Positions 28,759 through 36,613 of a DNA stretch of 64,000 nucleotides are shown piece by piece; within the stretch, counting starts at the first letter, position 1, and the number at the start of each line of letters is the position of its first letter. The position numbers and the translations under genes were made by a program. Origin of the DNA: DASRDU01 sp035652435 (GTDB lineage: Bacteria; Acidobacteriota; Blastocatellia; RBC074); assembly GCA_035652435.1 (NCBI GenBank), contig DASRDU010000035.1:1-64000 (forward strand), written 5' to 3'. Below the pieces are notes generated by a model, which was not told where the DNA came from, made no database searches, and saw only the letters and a program-made list of their open reading frames with translations.

Positions 28759-29652
28759 ATGAATGAGAGTGTATTTGGCGGGATGACACTGAAAGAACTG
28801 GCACTCAGAACCTGGCGCGAAGTCAATGAGGATAACGTCCTCGGCGGGGCCGCCGAGCTGGCTTACTACTTCCTGCTCGCGCTCTTCCCGATGCTGATTT
28901 TTCTGACCAGCCTCGTCGGCTTCATCCCCGGCCTGCAGGATCAGATTTTCAACGGCTTGGCGAAAGTGATGCCCCACGACGCGATGAAGATCGTCTCCGA
29001 CACCCTCCGCGACGTGGTCAGTCACCGGAGTGGTGGTCTGCTCTCCTTCGGCCTCCTCGGCGCGCTGTGGGCGTCGTCGAGCGGGGTGGCCTCGCTGATG
29101 GGCACACTCAACACCGCCTATGATGTGAAAGAGACGCGCAGCTTCTTCAGGCAGCGCCTCACTGCCGTGGGGCTGACTATCGTCCTCGCGCTGATTGCCG
29201 TCGCCGGAACTGCCCTGATTATGTTCGGCGACAAGCTGAGCGCCTGGCTGACTGACTCCCTCGGCCTCGGGAAGGAGTTCGCGATCATCTGGGGCGCAGC
29301 GGATTACATCCTCGCCCTCGGCATACTCTTCCTCGCGCTGGAGCTGATTTACTACTACGCCCCGAACCTCAGACAGGACTGGCGGTGGATCACGCCGGGG
29401 GCGGTCTTCGCCGTGGGCGTATTCATTGCCGGGTCGTTGCTCTTTTCGCTCTACCTGCGCTACGCCCCGGACTACAGCGCAACCTACGGAAGCCTCGGCG
29501 CCGTCGTCGTGCTGATGCTCTGGCTCTATCTGACTGGATTCATCCTGCTCACCGGGGCCGAAATCAACTCCGAAATCAAGCACGCGGCCGCCCAACCTGC
29601 TGCCCGGAAGGCGGAGGGAATCTCCGGCCGGGGAGAGCCGGGGTACGTGTGA
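28759..29652 (+). CDS. YihY/BrkB-family integral membrane protein
   Basis: The protein has 297 residues with about six membrane segments. Family hallmarks are visible: GGAAELAYYFLLALFPMLIFL near the start, the central LLSFGLLGALWASSSGV, YYYAPNLRQDWRWITPGAVFA and the closing AEINSEI. Once called ribonuclease BN, this family is now treated as a membrane protein of unknown transport role. The ribosome site AAAGGGGG is close to the ATG. A sigma-54-type site lies 57 bases upstream. Confidence 0.88.
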   Translation: MNESVFGGMTLKELALRTWREVNEDNVLGGAAELAYYFLLALFPMLIFLTSLVGFIPGLQDQIFNGLAKVMPHDAMKIVSDTLRDVVSHRSGGLLSFGLLGALWASSSGVASLMGTLNTAYDVKETRSFFRQRLTAVGLTIVLALIAVAGTALIMFGDKLSAWLTDSLGLGKEFAIIWGAADYILALGILFLALELIYYYAPNLRQDWRWITPGAVFAVGVFIAGSLLFSLYLRYAPDYSATYGSLGAVVVLMLWLYLTGFILLTGAEINSEIKHAAAQPAARKAEGISGRGEPGYV

Positions 29653-29737
29653 TTTCAGGGCATCAGTGGCTTTGATTCCTGCGGCCTTCCGGAGTCAGAA
29701 ACAGGCTAAAAAAGGGTGGCCAGAAACCACCCCGACA

Positions 29738-30325
29738 TCACCCTTCAGGGAGGCCGCAGGGCTGTTGATCTTCACCGGCAAAGCCAGCGTGGCCCGGAAC
29801 CCGGAGTCCCCGGCCTCGATCAGCGATAACTATAATTGCCGCTCGCGCTGACTCCGGCAACCCATCCCGTTCAATCAATTCTCTGACGATGTAATGGAGG
29901 TCAGTCGTCAGCCCGCAGTGATAGAGCATCGGCCTCAGACGCCCGGCCCGGCCACAGCCCCGCATGTTGAGGCGCACCACATTGAACCCCGCGCGCAATG
30001 CCTTCTCCGCGGTGCCGACGCTGTAGCGCGCTTCCGACGAAGCTTCCAGGCCGTGCAGCAGAATCAGGCTCGGCCTGACCTTCCTTTCCTCCTGCCAGTG
30101 GCAGTGCGCCAGCACGCGCACCTCCGATTCCGTCCTGAACTCCCGCAGCTCGCCGGGCCAGCCGGAGAGGTTGCAGCGGCGCGGGCAGAAAAATCCGAAT
30201 GCCGTCATCAGGTGGCCGTTGCGCAATGCCGCCGGCGCGTGAAAGGGGCGGTGCGCCAGATGCGCGGCGACCTGCTTCATCAAGCCCGGTGAAATGGTGG
30301 ATCTCTCCCTCAGTGAGGCACTCAT
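29738..30325 (-). pseudogene. truncated YheT-like alpha/beta-hydrolase
   Basis: Leftward frame of 195 codons. The N-terminal half of the YheT/EMB8-type hydrolase family is clear: LRNGHLMTAFGFF, LILLHGLEASSEARYSVG, VVRLNMRGCGRAG and LYHCGLTTDLHYIV. Just where the GxSxG nucleophile motif should follow, the sequence becomes unrelated (IIVIADRGRGLRVPG) and stops soon after. No frame nearby restores the nucleophile or the Asp/His of the triad, so the gene is about half the family length and probably dead. The start at 30325 is uncertain. Confidence 0.65.
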
Positions 30326-30526
30326 ACATCTGGTCGCCCCTTCATCCACGACAGGGTAACAACTTCTGAGGATCTTTTCCGGCCCCCTTCGGCCCCTCAT
30401 CCCCGGAGCCTGTCTGTGCGGGGCGGATCCCGGACCGGAAAGAGACGGGGGCCGCGGGGCGGGACAAAGATCCACCCCTCCGCCGCCGACTCTTCGCCCT
30501 TCAGCCCCGGCTCTCCGTTATTTCAT

Positions 30527-30865
30527 TCAGTGCTGGTGATCGCTTTCAGTTTTCAGACCGGCGTCAATCCAGTCCTGCTTGCCTTCGGCATAATCACGGA
30601 CGTTCCTGTAGCCCTGCGCCGCCAGTTCACGGGCGGCGTTCTCGGAGGCGTGTCAGGTGGCGCTGCCGCAGTAGACGATGATCTCTTCAGACTTGTCTGG
30701 CAACAGTGTCGCCGAGAGTTGCTTCACCTGATCGGGCGGGATGTTGAGCGCGCCCGGCAGATGGGCATGGTGATAAGCCGCCGACGGCAACACCTCCACC
30801 AGTTTGAATCGGTCACCGCGATCAATTTTTTGTTTCAGCTCATCGCGTGAGATGGTCGCTGTCAT
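30527..30865 (-). CDS. single-domain rhodanese with in-frame UGA (possible selenocysteine)
   Basis: Read through one UGA, the frame gives 112 residues of a complete rhodanese domain: HLPGALNIP, the active-site loop IIVYCGSAT (Cys66), then UGA at codon 71 (30653-30655), then HASENAARELAAQGYRNV and GKQDWIDAGL, ending at TGA 30527-30529. Without readthrough only 70 residues would be made and the last third of the fold would be missing. From memory, relatives with this C-terminal pattern carry Cys at the UGA position (C-x4-C-x-A-S). A hairpin of bacterial SECIS geometry follows the UGA. Alternatives are a recent nonsense mutation or a sequence error. It lies 22 bases downstream of the 56-residue gene, with a perfect sigma-54-type site upstream of both. 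Confidence 0.65.
30617..30638 (-). promoter_or_regulatory. candidate bacterial SECIS hairpin
   Basis: On the coding strand a perfect 7-bp stem (CGCCGCC with GGCGGCG) closes an 8-base loop CGTGAACT. The loop starts 21 bases after the UGA and its second base is G. This fits the known loose bacterial rule (loop 16-37 bases from UGA, G among the first two loop bases, upper stem of at least 4 bp). GC-rich genes form such hairpins by chance, so this is only suggestive. Confidence 0.4.
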
Positions 30866-30887
30866 GGCTGCTGCCCCCGGCCAGCCG

Positions 30888-31058
30888 TCAGTGGCCTTTC
30901 TTATGGCCCTTCTGACTGTGTTGTTTCATGACCGTCCGCGCGGCGACTTCTTCCGCGCGCTTGCCGTAACGGCCGGACTTCTCGGCCGACTCCTTGATGT
31001 GTTCATACTGGCGCTGCTCCTTGTCGCTCGCGCCGCGGACATGCTTCTTATTCGGCAT
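30888..31058 (-). CDS. small basic protein resembling the plasmid-stabilization (ChaB-like) group
   Basis: The protein has 56 residues (MPNKKHVRGASDKEQ ... KKGH), rich in Lys, Arg, His and Gln. The core RQYEHIKESAEKSGRYGKR followed by a TVMKQH segment resembles small proteins annotated as plasmid stabilization protein in many genomes; the name is historical. The ribosome site GGAGGAATT is strong. It is the first gene of a two-gene leftward unit with the rhodanese. Confidence 0.6.
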   Translation of the reverse strand: MPNKKHVRGASDKEQRQYEHIKESAEKSGRYGKRAEEVAARTVMKQHSQKGHKKGH

Positions 31059-31163
31059 CTTCAATTCCTCCTCTTCTGAATTGTGTCGCCCCTCCCTACA
31101 ACTGAGTCATCGTTCGATACGGCCAGTCGTACGGGGGCTGACAAAATGAATCCTGCGCTCTCC

Positions 31164-31185
31164 GGCTGAATTAATTCAGCCGGGC
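31164..31185. promoter_or_regulatory. 22-bp perfect palindrome, possible activator-binding site
   Basis: The half-site CCGGCTGAATT is followed directly by its complement, centred at 31174/31175. It lies about 66-87 bases upstream of the predicted rightward start of the HAD gene and just downstream of the leftward start. Dyads of this kind are typical enhancer sites for NtrC-like activators, but other regulators are possible. Confidence 0.45.
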
Positions 31186-31200
31186 TCACTCATCAGTAAT

Positions 31201-31216
31201 TGCAAGGAAAGTGCCA
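31201..31216 (-). promoter_or_regulatory. perfect sigma-54 promoter, leftward (small protein-rhodanese unit)
   Basis: Leftwards: TGGCAC-TTTCC-TTGCA, full consensus with GG-N10-GC. The predicted start is near 31190, 132 bases before the ATG at 31058. It is placed back to back with the rightward site at 31225, only 8 bases between the two -24 boxes. Confidence 0.75.
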
Positions 31217-31224
31217 GGAGTAGC

Positions 31225-31240
31225 TGGCACTCAGCTTGCT
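31225..31240 (+). promoter_or_regulatory. perfect sigma-54 promoter, rightward (HAD hydrolase)
   Basis: TGGCAC-TCAGC-TTGCT, full consensus with GG-N10-GC. The predicted start is near 31252, 48 bases before the ATG at 31300. Two RNA polymerases could hardly occupy both divergent sites at once. Confidence 0.78.
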
Positions 31241-31299
31241 CTCATCCCAGGTGTGTCGGGCCGCGGGGAGCCTGAGAGAAAGCAAAGGAGATGGTCGTC

Positions 31300-32004
31300 A
31301 TGATCAGAGGGGTGATCTTCGATATTGACGGGACGCTGGTGGATTCGGTTGATCTGCACGCGCGCGCGTGGCAGGAGGCATTCAGCCATTTCGGGAAGGA
31401 GATCCCATTTGAGGAGGTACGTTCACAGATCGGCAAGGGCGGCGATCAGCTGATGCCGGTCTTCTTCAGCGAAGATGAACTCAAGCGCTTCGGCAAAGAG
31501 CTGGATAAATATCGTGGCGGGCTTTTCAAAAGGGAATACCTGCCGCAGGTGCGCGCCTTCCCGCGAGTGCGTGAACTCTTCGAGCGGATTCTGGCCGACG
31601 GCAAACGCGTCATGCTGGCATCCTCGGCGAAAGGCGATGAACTCGCGGCATACAAAAAGATCGCCCGCATTAACGACCTGATCGAAGATGAAGCTTCAGC
31701 CGACGACGTGAAGCAGTCAAAACCGCATCCCGACATCTTTGAGGCCGCACTCGGGAAGCTCGGAAACATCCGGGCCGGTGAAGCCGTCGCGGTCGGCGAC
31801 ACGCCTTACGACGCCGAAGCAGCAGGGAAGGCCGGAGTGCGCACTATCGGCGTCCTGTGCGGCGGCTTTCCGGAAGACGATCTGCGCAAGGCCGGTTGCA
31901 TCGCGATCTTTCGCGACCCCGCTGACCTGCTGGCACGTTATGAACATTCGCCGCTCGCGCCGGGTCGAGTCGCGTCGGCGACAAAGCGGACTGCGATGAA
32001 ATGA
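31300..32004 (+). CDS. HAD-superfamily hydrolase (beta-phosphoglucomutase/phosphatase-like)
   Basis: The protein has 234 residues. The ATG at 31300 is chosen over 31291 because it lies 9 bases from AAAGGAG. HAD motifs: I, GVIFDIDGTLVDS (Asp nucleophile); II, VMLASSAKG; III, Lys in DVKQSKPHPD; IV, AVAVGDTPYDAEA. A helical cap lies between motifs I and II. The substrate is unknown; the sequence is closest in style to phosphoglycolate or sugar-phosphate phosphatases and beta-phosphoglucomutase. Confidence 0.85.
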   Translation: MIRGVIFDIDGTLVDSVDLHARAWQEAFSHFGKEIPFEEVRSQIGKGGDQLMPVFFSEDELKRFGKELDKYRGGLFKREYLPQVRAFPRVRELFERILADGKRVMLASSAKGDELAAYKKIARINDLIEDEASADDVKQSKPHPDIFEAALGKLGNIRAGEAVAVGDTPYDAEAAGKAGVRTIGVLCGGFPEDDLRKAGCIAIFRDPADLLARYEHSPLAPGRVASATKRTAMK

Positions 32005-32067
32005 GCAGGCCAGTAATGGTGTTCGACACACGGGAAAGTTTGTCGAACATTCCCGGAGGATGATTTT

Positions 32068-32322
32068 ATGAATGGCAACCCGAAACCCCGCCCCGTGCCT
32101 GACCCGATGCCGGCGCCGCAACTGCCCAACATCCCTGCCAGCTCGGACGACCCGTTTCAGCCCGACCCGGAGCGTCGGATCCCGCCCCCGGTGCCGCCGG
32201 ATGCCGAGCCGGTGTTGAGGGGGCAGGGGCGCGGCGCGGGCGGACAAAATCCTGAAGTGGAGCCGCAGCCCGGTAGTTCAACGTCCGACAACCCCGAAGT
32301 GAACAGTAGTGGGAGCAACTGA
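32068..32322 (+). CDS. small proline-rich disordered protein
   Basis: The protein has 84 residues, about a quarter Pro, with Asn, Asp, Gly and Ser making up much of the rest (PKPRPVPDPMPAPQLP, RRIPPPVPPDAEP). There is no signal peptide or membrane helix. GGAGG lies 9 bases before the ATG, so translation is likely. It ends 7 bases before the next gene start, so the two are probably co-transcribed. Function unknown. Confidence 0.5.
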   Translation: MNGNPKPRPVPDPMPAPQLPNIPASSDDPFQPDPERRIPPPVPPDAEPVLRGQGRGAGGQNPEVEPQPGSSTSDNPEVNSSGSN

Positions 32323-32329
32323 GCGCAGG

Positions 32330-33469
32330 ATGTACATTCGCTGGATCGCCCTGCTCGTGGCGGCGGGGCTGGCGTTGTACGTCTGCTGGCTGATGCTCAT
32401 GCCCTTTGTCGAAGTGCTGGCGTGGGCGGTGGTGCTGGCGATTATTTTCCACCCGGTTCACCGGCGCATCGCCGCGCGCACCGGGCGCCCGGGCTGGAGC
32501 GCGATGCTTTCGACGGCATTGGTCGTGATGGTGATTCTGATTCCGGCGTCACTGATCACGATGGCGATTGCCAGAGAAATATCCGGCGCGGCGCAGAACC
32601 TTCAGGGGTGGGTCCATAACCTGCTCGACCCGAATTCACCGGCGGCGAGCCGCGTGCTGCGCTGGCTCGCGCAGTACGTGGACGTCGAAAAACTCAACCC
32701 GCACGACTACCTCCGGGAGCGCCTGGGCAGCCTCGGCGGCGCGATTGCCGGGCGGACGCTCGGCCTCATCGGCGGCGTGGCGGGCGCGGTGGTGAAGTTC
32801 TTCTTCATCATCTTCACGATGTATTACCTCTTCCGCGATGGCGAGCGGATCAGCGGCGCGCTGCGCGAGGTGATCCCGCTCGAACGCGAGCAGTCGCAGC
32901 ATATTTTCGACCGCACCCGCGAAGTGATCCACGCCAGCGTTTACGGCGTGCTGGTGATCGCCGCGATTCAGGGCACGCTGGGCGGGCTCGCGTTCCGGGC
33001 GCTGGGGCTGCCGTCGCCGCTCGTGTGGGGCGTGGTCATGTTTTTTCTGTCAATGATCCCGCCGGCCGGGTCATTCCTCGTCTGGGTTCCGGCGGCGATC
33101 TTTCTGGCCGCGGGCGGGCACTGGGCGAAGGCGCTCATCCTGGCGGCGTGGGGGATGCTCGTGATCAGCACGATTGATAATTTCCTGCGCCCGAAGCTGG
33201 TCGGGAAGAAAACCAGACTGCACGAGCTGATGATCTTTTTCTCGGTGCTGGGCGGGTTGCAGGTCTTCGGCGTGCTGGGTCTGATCCTCGGCCCGGTCGT
33301 TGTGGCGATCACGCTGGCGCTGCTCGATGTTTCCAGACAAATGGATCGTTCATTCAGATTCACGCCGCCCGAGCCGGCGATGATTGATGACCGGGCCAGG
33401 TCGCGTAACGTCCAACCCCGACCTGATGCCCCTTCAGTCATCCCGTATGGCCGGGCGACATCGTCGTAA
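32330..33469 (+). CDS. AI-2E/TqsA-PerM family transporter
   Basis: The protein has 379 residues with about eight membrane segments. Family features: an N-terminal pair of helices with MPFVEVLAWAVVLAIIFHP, a soluble mid-region (LLDPNSPAASRVLRWLAQYV), and the C-terminal IPPAGSFLVWVPAAIFL, NFLRPKLVG and GVLGLILGPVV motifs. Members export autoinducer-2 or act as Na+/H+ antiporters; the substrate here is unknown. ATG 32330 is preferred to an overlapping GTG at 32309. Confidence 0.85.
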   Translation: MYIRWIALLVAAGLALYVCWLMLMPFVEVLAWAVVLAIIFHPVHRRIAARTGRPGWSAMLSTALVVMVILIPASLITMAIAREISGAAQNLQGWVHNLLDPNSPAASRVLRWLAQYVDVEKLNPHDYLRERLGSLGGAIAGRTLGLIGGVAGAVVKFFFIIFTMYYLFRDGERISGALREVIPLEREQSQHIFDRTREVIHASVYGVLVIAAIQGTLGGLAFRALGLPSPLVWGVVMFFLSMIPPAGSFLVWVPAAIFLAAGGHWAKALILAAWGMLVISTIDNFLRPKLVGKKTRLHELMIFFSVLGGLQVFGVLGLILGPVVVAITLALLDVSRQMDRSFRFTPPEPAMIDDRARSRNVQPRPDAPSVIPYGRATSS

Positions 33470-33511
33470 TTCCCGGCTTCACCTTCATCTTCCCTGTCAG
33501 AGGCGCCGGAA

Positions 33512-33570
33512 AAAAAGCCGCGGCCACGCCAATCGCTTCAAAACAAGGACTGGCGTGGCCGCGGCTTTTT
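33512..33570. terminator. bidirectional terminator, 20-bp perfect stem
   Basis: Arms AAAAAGCCGCGGCCACGCCA (33512-33531) and its complement (33551-33570), 19-base loop, T-runs on both strands. It separates the convergent transporter (stop 33469) and the helical-protein gene (stop 33591). Confidence 0.88.
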
Positions 33571-33590
33571 CAGCAGGTGATCGGCTGAGC

Positions 33591-33887
33591 TTATTTGTTC
33601 TTCTCGCCAGCGGGGGAGCTGCCCCCTGAGGAGGCAGTCTTTGCGGAGGTCCCGCCCTGCTGCCCGATCAGAAAGGCCAGGTGTTGCTGCAACTCCGTAA
33701 TGCACTCTTCATCCTGTTTGCGGATCTTCTCGAACGACTGTCTGACCCGGTCATTGCCCTGCGCATCCTTGATGTACTGGTCGTAGGCTTCAAGGCCCTG
33801 CGACTTTTCCTGCATGACCGTGATGAGGTCATAAACGAGATTATCCAGCGGATAATGTTTGCCCGATCTGGTTGTATTCTGGCTCAT
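33591..33887 (-). CDS. small helical protein, possibly ferritin-like, unknown function
   Basis: The protein has 98 residues from the ATG at 33887 (GGAAGGAG upstream). Two long helices (LVYDLITVMQEKSQGLEAYDQY and SFEKIRKQDEECITELQQHL, each given in part) contain acidic residues spaced as in ferritin-like or DUF2383-type bundles, followed by a Gly/Ser tail. Metal binding is a guess. A sigma-54-type site lies 180 bases upstream. Confidence 0.6.
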   Translation of the reverse strand: MSQNTTRSGKHYPLDNLVYDLITVMQEKSQGLEAYDQYIKDAQGNDRVRQSFEKIRKQDEECITELQQHLAFLIGQQGGTSAKTASSGGSSPAGEKNK

Positions 33888-34067
33888 AATTGTGCGCACT
33901 CCTTCCGTTAGGTGCCCCGGTATGGGTTGGTGAATGACTGATGCGATGACACTGAACTGTCTTCCCACGAGCCGCCTGTACCCTTGCGGGACAGCGGCCC
34001 CGTGGAAAAACAGTTTTGTCCACAATCACTAAGGAAACGAGACCGCACCGGCCTCACCGCTCAGGCT

Positions 34068-34082
34068 GCAATGCAAATGCCA
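34068..34082 (-). promoter_or_regulatory. sigma-54-type promoter for the helical-protein gene at 33887
   Basis: Leftwards: CTGGCAT-TTGCA-TTGC, matching the consensus with T for C at the last -24 position, which is common. GG-N10-GC is correct. The start near 34056 would give a leader of about 170 bases. Confidence 0.6.
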
Positions 34083-34120
34083 GAGGCCGGCAGAAAGGGG
34101 ACTCCTAGATGAGCGACATT

Positions 34121-34405
34121 TCAATCCCGCGAGGACAATCTGTCACCCCCGGCGTGCCGCCTGTTTCGCACGAGAATGCCCAGGCCCGCCAGCGCATTCA
34201 GCAGCATCAGAAAATTGGTCACCACGAAGATCCAGTTCCGGAGCAGCCAGCTGTAGACCGTAAAACCGGTCGAGGCCGCAATCTGGCCGATGAACAGCCA
34301 CTTCGAGATGCCCTCACTGGTGCGCTCCTGCCACTGCTTGTAAACCTGTTTGCCGATGGTCAGCAGCAGAATTACCGAACTGACCCAGCCGATGGTTTCA
34401 GTCAT
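34121..34405 (-). CDS. SemiSWEET-type small sugar transporter
   Basis: The protein has 94 residues with three membrane helices, the length and layout of bacterial SemiSWEET (MtN3/PQ-loop) half-transporters that work as dimers. Typical features are IGWVSSVILLLTIGKQVYKQ with a TSEGIS turn, FIGQIAASTGFTVYSWL, and VTNFLMLLNALAGL with the conserved Asn. The ribosome site is weak. Sugar substrate unknown. Confidence 0.75.
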   Translation of the reverse strand: MTETIGWVSSVILLLTIGKQVYKQWQERTSEGISKWLFIGQIAASTGFTVYSWLLRNWIFVVTNFLMLLNALAGLGILVRNRRHAGGDRLSSRD

Positions 34406-34441
34406 AAGCGCCCGGCCGGCGGGTGTGATGTCGCGCGAAAC

Positions 34442-34609
34442 TCAGCCGCGCTCGCCCTCTTTTCCGGCCCCGCTGCGGGACACAACCCCGGTTGACTGCT
34501 GCGCGGATCGCGCCTTCTTCTCCGGCGGATTCGGGTGATCTTCACGTCGCGCCTGAATCTTCTTGTTCTTGTCGCGCCCGTCTTTTTTCTGGCGATCTTT
34601 ATCTGACAT
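34442..34609 (-). CDS. small charged protein, unknown function
   Basis: The protein has 55 residues, very rich in Lys, Arg, Asp and Gln (MSDKDRQKKDGRDKNKKIQ ... KEGERG) and probably disordered. GAGGAG lies 2 bases before the ATG. It is like several other tiny charged genes in this window (30888, 35680, 50741). No homolog recognised. Confidence 0.5.
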   Translation of the reverse strand: MSDKDRQKKDGRDKNKKIQARREDHPNPPEKKARSAQQSTGVVSRSGAGKEGERG

Positions 34610-34673
34610 AACTCCTCAAAGATTTCTGCGATCCGGCGGATTGCCTGATCGAATTACCTGCCTTCAAAACAAC

Positions 34674-34688
34674 GCAACCTGTAAGCCA
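34674..34688 (-). promoter_or_regulatory. possible sigma-54-type promoter for the 55-residue protein gene
   Basis: Leftwards: CTGGCTT-ACAGG-TTGCG; GG-N10-GC is correct, two mismatches in the -24 box. The start near 34662 is 53 bases before the ATG at 34609. Confidence 0.4.
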
Positions 34689-34746
34689 GTGCGGACAGCC
34701 CCCGGGTGACTGACGAGCCGGAACAAGGGTTGCAGTCCGGGCGGAT

Positions 34747-35616
34747 ATGCCTGCGAAAAATAAAGGCAGAATTCCGGGCTGGATCAGCCTGCCGCTCACG
34801 CTCGGCGCATTCGGCGCGCTCGTCTGGCTGGAGTGGCGGCGCCCGCTCAGGCGCTCCGTCGAACCGAAGCTGACGCGCGTGGCGCGCAACCTGGCTGTGG
34901 CCGCGGCGGGCGGGGTGGCGCTCGGGCTGGCCGAACGCCCCGTCACGGAGCCGCTCGCGCAGAGAGTGGAGCGAAACAAACTCGGGCTGCTGAAAATAAG
35001 ATCGCTGCCGCCGTGGGTTGAGTTGCCGCTGGCCGTGGTACTGATGGATTACACGCTTTACCTGTGGCATTACCTGACGCACCGGGTGCCGCTGCTCTGG
35101 CGCTTTCACGTCGTGCATCACGCGGACCTCGATCTCGACGTCTCGACGGCGCTGCGCTTTCACTTCGGGGAGCTGCTGCTCTCTGTGCCGTGGCGCGCGG
35201 CGCAGGTGCGACTCGTCGGAGTTTCGCCGCTCGCGCTCTCAGCCTGGCAGACGCTGCTGTTCGTCTCCATCATGTTTCACCACTCGAACGTCCGCCTGCC
35301 GCTCGCGGTCGAGCGGAGACTCAACCGTTTCATCGTCACGCCGCGCATGCACGGCATTCACCATTCGACGGTGCGCGCCGAGACCGATTCGAACTGGTCG
35401 AGCGGGCTGACGCTGTGGGACCGGCTGCACGGCACGCTCAGGCTGGACGTGCCGCAGGGAGAAATTACGATTGGCGTGCCGGCTTACCGCCGCCCGGATG
35501 AAGTCACACTCCCACGAATCATCGGCCTGCCTTTCGGCCCGCAACGTCCGGCGTGGCGGCTGGACGCTCCGGCTGAGAAACCAGACACCGAAGTTCAGCG
35601 CCGGCAGGAAAGCTGA
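34747..35616 (+). CDS. sterol desaturase/fatty acid hydroxylase family membrane protein
   Basis: The protein has 289 residues with several membrane segments. The di-iron histidine clusters are present: WHYLTHR (HxxxH), FHVVHHAD (HxxHH), MFHHSN and GIHHS. Such enzymes use O2 to hydroxylate or desaturate lipids. The N-terminal 60 residues are basic with one hydrophobic segment. A lipid substrate such as a fatty acid, hopanoid or carotenoid is likely but not defined by the sequence. Confidence 0.82.
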   Translation: MPAKNKGRIPGWISLPLTLGAFGALVWLEWRRPLRRSVEPKLTRVARNLAVAAAGGVALGLAERPVTEPLAQRVERNKLGLLKIRSLPPWVELPLAVVLMDYTLYLWHYLTHRVPLLWRFHVVHHADLDLDVSTALRFHFGELLLSVPWRAAQVRLVGVSPLALSAWQTLLFVSIMFHHSNVRLPLAVERRLNRFIVTPRMHGIHHSTVRAETDSNWSSGLTLWDRLHGTLRLDVPQGEITIGVPAYRRPDEVTLPRIIGLPFGPQRPAWRLDAPAEKPDTEVQRRQES

Positions 35617-35679
35617 TTAACTGACAGAATTCAGCCGATCACTAAATCGAGGGGGCAGGTCATTACCACCCGGGTCAAA

Positions 35680-35880
35680 TTACCCCTTGCGTCTCTGATC
35701 GCCACGGTCCCCCTGGCCAGCTCGGACTTCCTTTTTGGCCTTGCGCCTGACGTCCTGTGCGAGTGAGCGCCCGACGTCATCACTCTCCTCAAACCGTCCG
35801 CCCTCATCGCGCCGGACGTACCGCTTATCCTGACCCGTGTTGATAAGCTCACGGTCGCTGCTATGCTGCTTATCAGCCAT
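35680..35880 (-). CDS. conserved small charged protein (KRYVRRD motif), unknown function
   Basis: The protein has 66 residues from the ATG at 35880 (AGGGAGTG upstream). The pattern INTGQDKRYVRRDEGGRF, then ESDDVGRSLAQDVR and GQGDRGD, recurs in small conserved proteins of several soil bacteria as far as I recall. It is highly charged, soluble and probably disordered. Function unknown. Confidence 0.6.
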   Translation of the reverse strand: MADKQHSSDRELINTGQDKRYVRRDEGGRFEESDDVGRSLAQDVRRKAKKEVRAGQGDRGDQRRKG

Positions 35881-35984
35881 AATCACTCCCTGGTTGGCAG
35901 GGGAAACCCGGGTGGGGGCGCCGAATCCGGTGCCCGCCCCGGTTCCACGGATTGCCACAGTCCTGAGACTTCAGAATGCGAGTC

Positions 35985-36530
35985 CTACGCACCTCCCCCG
36001 GTGCTGCGCTGCCCCTGTGAGAATCTGGAGAGCGCGACGGCGAGCGCCGCGGCGCCGAGGGATTTGACCAGTGTCGGGTGCTGTGCGTAGAAGCTGCTCA
36101 GGCGGTCTATCACCGACGGGTCTGTCTGCTCGGCGTGGGCCGCAATCTCCTGCACCACATCCGGGGGAACCTGCTCGGCCTGCTGGGGCGTGACCTCACG
36201 CTGCCCGCCGCTCAACTGCCCTGCCAGGGCGCCGGCCCCCTTCTGGGACAGGAACTGCGCCACCAGCGTCGGGCCGAGCGTCGCGATCAGCGTGTTCAGA
36301 ATGCCCGCGCGCTGATACCCGCTCGACTGCCCGAAGAGCTGCCCCAGCATGTTGCTGAAGGGCGGCGTCTGGTCGGACCGGAAGGCCTCCGCCAGGCCTT
36401 CCGCGAGGGCCGAAGGCGGGGCCGCCTGCGCGAACCGATCAAAGTCATCGTACACCGTGTCCGGCGCCTGATTGGGGTTGACTCCCGAGTATTGCCCCAA
36501 GAGTCCGCCCAGCTGGTTCATCCAGTTCAT
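35985..36530 (-). CDS. hypothetical protein with hydrophobic repeats (YidB/DUF937-like?)
   Basis: The protein has 181 residues. The ATG at 36530 gives proper spacing to GAGGAGG. It starts MNWMNQLGGLLGQYSG and has alternating Gly/Ala/Gln-rich helices (FSNMLGQLFGQSSGYQRAG, TLVAQFLSQKGAGALAGQL). The C-terminal helix LVKSLGAAALAVALSRF is mildly hydrophobic. The style is like YidB/DUF937 proteins but I am not sure. It follows the LysM gene (83 bases, same strand), so an operon is possible. Confidence 0.55.
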   Translation of the reverse strand: MNWMNQLGGLLGQYSGVNPNQAPDTVYDDFDRFAQAAPPSALAEGLAEAFRSDQTPPFSNMLGQLFGQSSGYQRAGILNTLIATLGPTLVAQFLSQKGAGALAGQLSGGQREVTPQQAEQVPPDVVQEIAAHAEQTDPSVIDRLSSFYAQHPTLVKSLGAAALAVALSRFSQGQRSTGGGA

Positions 36531-36613
36531 CTCCATCCTCCTCTCGTCGAATGTGGCGGCACACACCGCAAATAGAAGCGGTGTGCGCCGCGCACGGCGT
36601 TGGTTGCTCGCGC

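Noticed and set aside
34719..34733. CGGAAC-AAGGG-TTGC before the fatty-acid-hydroxylase gene.
   Set aside because: The predicted start would fall about at the ATG, leaving no leader, and the -24 box is weak.
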